DNA of 64,000 bases from an uncultured Clostridia bacterium (GTDB taxonomy: Bacteria; Bacillota; Clostridia; Christensenellales; Borkfalkiaceae), in NCBI GenBank assembly GCA_944354125.1, contig CALVPT010000003.1, forward strand, positions 1-64,000, read 5' to 3'. The notes beneath the pieces are model-generated. The model was not told the DNA's origin and did no database searches. It was given only the letters and a program-made list of their open reading frames with translations. This document shows, piece after piece, positions 33,201 through 42,200 of this stretch. A program made the position numbers and the translations under genes. The stretch's first letter is position 1; each line of letters starts with the position of its first letter.

Positions 33201-36200
33201 CCTCGGTCAAGACACTTCGGCAACCATAAAAGGTACAATTGCTGATACCTCCGGTACCTATGGCGCAATATACATAAATGCAGGCGGCTCCATTATCATT
33301 GACGGCGCAACATTCTCAGGAAATTGCTCGGACAGCAACGGCAATAACTATGCAGTATATGCCGTCGGCAACGAAAGCACCGTAAAACTCGACGGGGGAG
33401 TCGCATTCGGCGGAAATGCCATCTATACCGAGAATAAGATAAATCTTGGCGACGGCTTCAAAAACGGCGGCGCAACGATAGGCGTAACCTTCCCTGCAGC
33501 ACGTACCGCAGGCACGACTATAGTTGAAATTCCTCAGACCTTTGTAGACGGTTGGCAAAATGCGCCGGTCGAAGGTTATGAGTCAGCGGCGCAATATGTC
33601 AGCGCACAGTTCAATGTAGTCAACATGGACTCTGACTATATGCTCATACTGTCTACGCAGTCTGCAACAACTGCCAACGCCCTCGTCGTAAGCAAGTCGG
33701 TTGTGTTCGTGTTCGATTTTACCTATTCCAACGGTTTTAACGAAGGAAGTACACAAATCGGTATCTCGGGAATTACATTCAAAGGCATTCATGAGGTATT
33801 AAGCCCTACGGTTGCCGAGCAGTTTGCAGGCAGAATCCATACCCGCGGCAATCTTGTCGTGCTTGAATTGCAGTCGGGCTCGAATTTCCCTCTCGACGAG
33901 TTCTTAGGCTATGCCTCGAGGAGCGGACACTCGCTCATAAGCTGGCAGGTAAACGGAACTTCTACAAAGTATAACTATAACGGAAATCTGGCTTATCTCG
34001 ATTCCGAAGACGAGGTCAGCGTGCGTTCGGTATGGGTAGAAAATACCTATAATATCGCATTCAACAATAACTCTGCGACATTCGGGCAGGGCGTGACCTT
34101 CGGCGGAGAGATGGAAAATCAGGAGATAACCTCTAATACCCAGGATAAGATTACGCTCAACGCCTATACATTGGTAGGTTATGCCTTTAAGGAGTGGAAT
34201 ACTCAGTCTGACGGTGAAGGCACCAAATACGCGATTGACGCCGTTGCAAATTTCAGCCAGCTTACGGCAGACGCTCCCGTCTATGAATATGACTCGAGCG
34301 GAATCATAACCAAGGCGGTCTACAACATCACTCTCTACGCCCAGTGGGAGTGCATATTCAGCGGCGGCGAAGGAACAGCGGCAAACCCGTTTGTTATTAA
34401 TAGTGTAAAGGATCTTTATATCCTTGAGGCTACGGTAAACGGCACCGAGTCTGGCACCGACAATGCCTATGCTGTTCCGAATACTTATTATAATACCAAC
34501 GATGCCGAAGGTAATGCTACATATTTGCCCGAAAGCTACGAGGGATATTATTTTGAGCTCTCTGCGGACAATTTCGATAACGCCGCTTCGCCGTTTAAGG
34601 GAGTAATAGGCCGAATTTCGTCGAGTGGAGACGGTAGTAAAGCTCATGAAAAGCAGGAAGCCAATATCACGGCGGCAGTCTATGGCGAAAATGTTACCAT
34701 AGGCGGCACGGGAGCTGCGGCTGGCAATCCCTTCAAGGGTTACTTTAACGGTAACGGCAAGACAATAGCTCTGAATATCAACAAGCAGAAGGTTGAAAAT
34801 TATACGGGCGCGGAGGGCTACGAAAACGGCGACGAGACGCTTGTCGGCGTCGGACTCTTCGGATATGCCGACCACGCAACCATCCGCAATGTAAATCTTT
34901 CAGGTTCGGTTCACGGCTATGCCCACGTCGGCGGCCTTGTCGGCTATGCCTTCGGCGGCAACATTTCAAATATATATACAAGCGCTGATGTGACCTCGGG
35001 CGGACACGACGTCGGCGGCGTTATAGGCACGTTCTACGAGGTTGCTAAAAATTATGCGGCATCTTCTGTAACCGATGCCGTAAATATAGGCTCGGTAAGT
35101 TATGCTCCCCGCGAGAGAGATAATCTTGCTGAAGAACTCGACATTGAAGATAACTGGAACGAACTGGGCGTAATGGACGACGCACAGGGCGTGCGCTTCG
35201 GCGGCATAGTCGGTGCCGGCGTAACGCTTCGCCTTACGGGCGGATACAATCTCGGAAATATTACCGCGCGCTACGGCATAGGCGGCGTGGTAGGTACTTT
35301 GCGCTCGCTGGATAACAGCACCACCAACTACTCGCTGATTTCCCAGTCCTTCAATACAGGCAAAATCACGGCTACGGCAGGCCTTTATGCAAGCTCTACT
35401 TCGCCCAACAATTATGTCCAGGATTTCGTCACCGCATATACGGGCGGCATTACGGGCAGACTTGTCGGCAGAAGTTCCGTAAATACATCTTTCAACGCGG
35501 GCAAAGTGACTTCGACATATGTGGCTAAAGTTTCGGATACTGACTCGCAGTTTGAATACGTGGGAATGGATGGTTTCCTCGGCATTGAGGCAGGTGACAG
35601 CGCTACATATATCGGCGCGCGCGGCGTCGGCGGCATAGTCGGCTTCACCTCCTATGACCCCTCGGCAACTTCGCAGAGCGGCCGTATGTCCATCTCTAAC
35701 GTCTACAACACGGGCGACGTCTATTCGTTCGCGGGAGTGGGCGGTATTGCGGGATATCTTGCGTTCGGCAACATAAGCGAAGTGTTCAACGGCGGCAACA
35801 TAACGGCTTACGGTACTCACTATGACGCCGCAAGTCAGTCGCGCGTCAATGGCGGTTACATGCTGTCGACGGGCGTCAGCGGAGAGACCATCTATGTGGC
35901 ATATCTCGGCGCAATCGTCGGTCGCGGCATAAACGCATCGCTGACGGCTACCGTGTCCTTCAATATGAACAGCACGTATTCGGGATATACCGATCCGACC
36001 GTGCAGGCAGTCGGCGACAGCGGCTATAACGCTCAGTTCGGCTTCGGCGCAAACTCGTCGTCTGCAAAGGCGCTTGCAAGCTCGCAGATGCGCGTGGTTA
36101 CCCAAGGCACCGCGCCCTCCGGCTTCGACCCCACGTTCGACGGCGGCGCGTGGTCGTTCAAGATGCATAATGATACATATTCATATTATCCTCAGCTGAG

Positions 36201-39200
36201 TGTATTTGCCGATTCCTCTGAGGCAATCAACGTTGCAGATGAAAGCGGCGAAGGGTTTGAGTCTAAAAATATTTCAACTATAAGCCGGGAAAGTGCAAAG
36301 ATTAAATACCGCACGACTGATGAAGAACAGGGCGAGGTGGATAAACCTGTAGTAGACAACAAAGAGTTTAAACTTATCTTCAATCTCGGCGGCGGCTCGT
36401 TCATTTTCAGTTCTACAGAAATGACGGACGATAAAGGCACGTATAGCATATTTACGGGCAAGCACAAGCATTACTACTATGCTTCGGACTCGGCGGAATA
36501 CTATTATCTTTTCACCTTCCCGACGGATAAGACCGACTATGGCACGGGTACGGAAGCAGGCGGCACGGATGAGCTTGAAATGCCTGACGACCCCGTCCGC
36601 ACGGGCTACACGTTTGCAGGCTGGTATATAGATGCAGGTTGCACTCAGGAATTCAACTTTGAGGCTATCCCCGGACAGGATACGACTATCTATGCCAAGT
36701 GGGAGGCGGTAATCTATACCATTACATATGAAAACGTAGTCGGCGTAGGCGGCACGTGGTCAGGCGAATATAATAAGACGTTCAGCATTCTTGACGTCAA
36801 TGCGGGAAGACTGTCGTTCCCCGTTGCGGAAAATATTTCGCGCCGCGGTTATGAATTTACCGGGTGGATTTATAATGGGCAGCAGAAGGTAACATCTTAT
36901 GAAGTATTCGTGGATGAAAGCGGTAACCCCTGCATTCGATTGATTACCGCTGATTCAAACGCCATAGTCATTGTATTCGAAGACCTCATCGGAGGTACAC
37001 TTGCACTGACGGCTGAGTGGACGGCAAGCCAATATACGATAACATATACCGTGCCGAAAGACGTTGAGCTCGTTTCAGGCTCACCGGTCACCGAGCAAGT
37101 GTATACCATAGAAAGGCAGGCGGATCTGTTGAAAGATTATGCCGCTCGCGGAAAGAGGTTTGTCGGTTGGAGACTTGTTGAATTTGATAATGCCGATGCA
37201 CGCAATGGAGAGCTGCTTAACGCTGGCGAGATATATAGCACTATACCGCTGGGAGTAGTTGGTAACATTAAGCTCGAAGCAGACTATGAAGATGTTAATT
37301 ATACTCTTTCTTTCTATACCGGCAGCGGACATATAGCCGATTATGAAAGTTATGGGCTGACCTTGGATCCGGCTACGGGACTTTACAATATAAGCCTTAA
37401 GTATAAAGCTGCTCTTGAAGAGAATTTGCATCAGCTTGCCGCTATTGCCGGTGAAAAAGGCAGGACTTTCAACGGGTGGAGCACAAACTCGCAGAGCAAT
37501 ATCTCTGTGGAGCTCAGTGAATTCACAATGCCTGACTCCAATATGATGCTTTATGCGGTCTATGAAGTTACCCAATATGAAATTACCGTTGATCTTAAAT
37601 TAAAAAGTAGCGGTCAGGTTATTCAAGTTGATACAGGTAAGGCAGAGGAATTAGGCTTTACAGTCGATGGCGACAACTTTAAAATTACCGTCGATTACGG
37701 CACTGATCTGTCAGAGCAACTCTCTCAATTGCTGGCCTGCGTTACATTAGATGCTGGATATCATTTTAATAGTTGGATAGATTCTTACGGTAATGGAGTA
37801 AATATCTATAATATTAATTTCGAAAAGACTACAATTACCATCTATGCAAGCTATTCTATGGACCAAGTCACAGTCAATGTGGTAGGCTTCAATAATGATA
37901 CGCTTAAAACTTTTCAAATAACGTCCGGCAAGACGCTCAGTGAAGAAGACCTTGATGGCCTCGATACTGAGGTGACGGGCTATGAGTTCATAGGCTGGAA
38001 AAATGCAGACGGAACGGATTTTGATGTGAGTCAGACGTTCGTAGCCTCTGCAACTATCTATGCGTACTATGAGCCGGTAGAAATCACCGTGGAGTATGTG
38101 ATAGTCATCGGTGAGCAAGAGTATAATGCCATCTATGTCGGTGATACGAAATATTATTACGGCAAAGCATTCGGTTCGCTGCCAACCCTTTCCGAACTTA
38201 CTATAGACAGTCAGTCAGATAGTCTTCTTTTAGGAAGGAAAATAGTCAGCTGGGCAGCAAAAAACGGCACAGATGTTCTGCCTGTAACCATAAGCACAAT
38301 CATAACCGACCATAGCGGATATTTCCTTGATAATGGTGGTAACTTCAGTGTAAAGCTCTATGCTACACTCGGATATGAGGACTATGATATTACCTTCCTT
38401 GCGGGCGACGGCGCCTTTGTCGGCGGCGGACAGACATCCCGCGGATCGTACAATTATGGGGCTGCCGAGATCAGTTTCCCTGACCTTGCCGATCGTACGG
38501 GATATGACCATACGGGATGGAGCTATTATGTCCAGAATGATCCTACAGAACATATTATTGAGCTTCAATCCGACGAAACCTATGGCGAGGCGCTAATAAG
38601 ATTGATTAAGGAAGGAGGAATCGTTTCTTCCATTACTGTTACAGCGCGTTGGGAACAGCAGGAATTTGAGGTATGGTACTATGCCGCAGCCGGTGACTTT
38701 ACTGTAATCGATACGGATGAGGGAAAGTTTTACGATGAGAATGGAACAGAAGTCGTAACGAGCGGAACAGCTAAATACTTTGTGATTAAAGTAAAGTATG
38801 GCTCTTCGCCCGCACTGTCTCTTCGTCCCGTGCAAAAGGGATATTCATTCAGTTCGTGGAGTCACGCAAGCGGTATAGGTTTGGTTACGTCAGATATATA
38901 CACGAAGGATTCTCCTATAACAGCATCCTATAATGTAATAACGTATACCATCAATTATGTGCTCGACGGTGGTACGTTCAGTACCGCACCTTCATATAGT
39001 TATACCTATCAGTCGGGGGCGACTCTTCCCACTCCTTCGAAAGCAGGTTATACATTTGAAGGATGGTATCTCACTGCTGATTTTGACGAGACAAGCAAGA
39101 TTGAAAATCTTACGGGAAAAGCTGAAAACCTTATCCTGTATGCAAAGTGGGCGGCAACGAAGATTACAATTACTCTTGAGGTTATCGTTGAAGGGCCCGA

Positions 39201-42200
39201 AACAGAATTACCTGATGATTATAGTAAGGCTAATCTCGAAAAGACGCTTGAGGTTACCTTAACTGAGTATAACTATTCGGAAAATGCGCTTACAGTTACA
39301 TTCACAGTAAGTTACGGTACCGATCTGTCTGTACTTAACAGCCTGTCCAAATCTTTTGGCAACTATGTGCCTGGCGGCTGGAAAACTTCAGATGGATCCG
39401 ACTGGTATTTCTCACTTGCAACCGAAGGGGGCACCTATACAAATACTTATACCGCAGGGACGACCTCCGGTGTGACGATTGAGTATTACTACGATGATCG
39501 GCTTTACACGACGCTTTATAATCAGACGGGGTCTGCGCCGTTGTTTGAACTGTCGCGTGAAGGTTATACGTTCCTCGGTTGGTATAGCGAGGCCGGCGAG
39601 AAATACGAGGGTACTTCTATTGACTTAACAGTCATTACGGGCACGCTCAAAGTATATGCTCATTGGGAAGAAAATACTTATACGCTCTCGCTTGAATACA
39701 ACTGTCAGATAGGGGATGAATCTCAGGAAGTTAAATTCGGAACGCCTTTAGCCGACATCGACAAGTTGCAAGAAAAACCCAGTCGTGCAGGTTATCTGTT
39801 CGTCGGGTGGTATAGTGACATAGGTTTGCAGATATCAGCAGACGACATGACCATGCCTGCACGGGATATTGTTCTGTATGCAAAGTGGCAACCGGTACAG
39901 TATCAGATTAACTTCCATTTCGGGGATAATTCCTCTTTGTCAGCTGAAATTATGGGAGAATATAATGCGGAGTATAAGCTTCCTGATGCTGATATGAGTT
40001 ATTATACCTATGTCTGGCTGGTGAGAGCCATAGCCGAGGGCCAGGACGATAAGTCTTTCGAATATAGTGGCAGGATGCCTATACTCAATGAGGTCTATAG
40101 TGGCTACACAAGAACCGCTGAAGGCATAGTTTACATTGATGTATATGCTTATTACACGCCTGTAACATATTCCGTAAACTATGTAAACGGCGATCAGATT
40201 TTCAGTCAGTTGACGTTTAATGCCGAAGGAAATTCCGAATGGAACGAACTTGCGACTGTAACGGCAGCGGAGGGATATGTGTTCAGCGGATGGAGCCTCT
40301 CCTCATCTGATTCGACTCGCGGCGTTTATAAGTATTACAGGGTTACATATCAGGAAGAGAAGCTGTATTTAGAGTTGAACTCGACAAATGGAAATGAGTC
40401 GGGATATCGCTTACTCGTTGTTGAAGGCGAAGCCCTTCAACCGGTAAGCCTCATTTCGCAATTTACTGCAAATACCTATAATGTGACCTTCAACTCTAAC
40501 TACGGCACGGTGACAAGCACAACACAGTCGTTCACTTATGGTCAGTCTGTAACGCTTAACGGCAATACATTCAGCCGCACGGGCTATACCTTCCTCGGCT
40601 GGGCAACTTCAACTAACGGAGAAGTAGTCTATTCGGATAAGGCCGTTATAAGCAACTTGCAGTCAACAGGTCTTACTCTGTATGCGAAGTGGCGTCCAAA
40701 TACGTATTCAGTATTATTCGATGCCAACGGTGGCACGGGTACTGATATAATTGAAGTTACTTATGACGGACATTATAAATTGCCTGAAAGCGAGCCGGAA
40801 AGGACGGGTTATAAATTTGTCGGCTGGTTTACCGCTAAAGACGGTACCGGAACTCCAGTGACAGGGGATACGCCTTTCAACACCGCAGGCAATGTCACGC
40901 TCTATGCAAAGTGGACGGCAAATAGTTATACAGTAACCTTCAATGCTAACGCCGGCGATGCTACGGGCGAAATGCAGGCTCAATCGTTCACTTATGGTCA
41001 GTCTGTAACGCTTAACGCTAATAATTTCGAAAGAGAGGGTTATCACTTCCTCGGCTGGGCAACTTCCAAGGAAAGCAACAATGTGGTCTATGCCGACAAA
41101 GCTGAGATAGGCAGCTTGCAGTCAACGGGTCTCACTCTGTTTGCGGTATGGGAAATCAACACCTACACCGTAACGTTCAATGGCGTAAATGTCAGCGGCT
41201 TAGGCAATGCTACAGTAAATCACGGCTCAGAATATACCTATAATCTGAGTGCGGTTTATGGATATGGATTGCCACACAATGTAACAATTGTAATAGACGG
41301 TGTACCCCTTGAAGATGGTTACACCTACGACAAGGCGAGCGGAGTAATTACCATAGAAGCAGGCAGAATTACGGGCAATGTCAAAATTTCTGCAAGCGGA
41401 GTAATCAAGACCTATACCGTAAGCTTCAATTCGAATGACGGCAGTACGGTGGATAACATAACCGTAAACCACGGCGAAAAAGTCACGGCGCCCAAGGCTC
41501 CGACTAAGAACGGCTATGCATTCGCAGGCTGGTATGTAGGAGATATCGCTTACGACTTCAATACGGCAGTTACGGCAGATGTCGAGCTCACGGCAAAGTG
41601 GAATGCCATTGAATACACGATAAGCTATGTACTCAACGGCGGCACGAATGCAGACGGCGCTGTAACGACGTTCACGGTTGAAAGCGATGACATAACATTG
41701 CTTACGCCTACCCGTGAAGGATACAGTTTCGACGGTTGGTACAATGCCGAGACTGGCGGCGATAAGGTGACGGTAATTGAGGCAGGCAGAGTTGGCAACA
41801 TAACGCTGTATGCAAGGTGGACGGTAAACAGATACACGGTAGCGTTCAATGGCGCAAATGTCAGCGGCTCCGGCAATGGAGAGGCAGAACACGGCGCGAT
41901 ATATACCTACAAACTCAGTGCTGTAAATGGTTATAGTCTGCCCGGCGATGTAACAATTATGATAGGAGATAATCTCCTTGAATATGGTTACTCCTACGAC
42001 AAGGCAAGCGGCGTAATTACCATAGAAGCAGGCAGAATTACAGACGATGTCGTAATTTCTGCAAACGGAGTAATCAATACCTACACCGTAACGTTCGATA
42101 CAGACGGCGGAAGTGAGATAAAGTCTCAGACGGTAGCCCATGGCGACAAGGCAGCAATGCCTGAAAGCGCGCCTGAAAAGGACGGCTATAAATTCGCAGG

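Noticed and set aside
34966..36168. 400-codon minus-strand frame inside the giant adhesin gene
   Set aside because: Antisense of the GLUG-type repeats; Arg/Ala/Ile-rich shadow with no recognisable domain.
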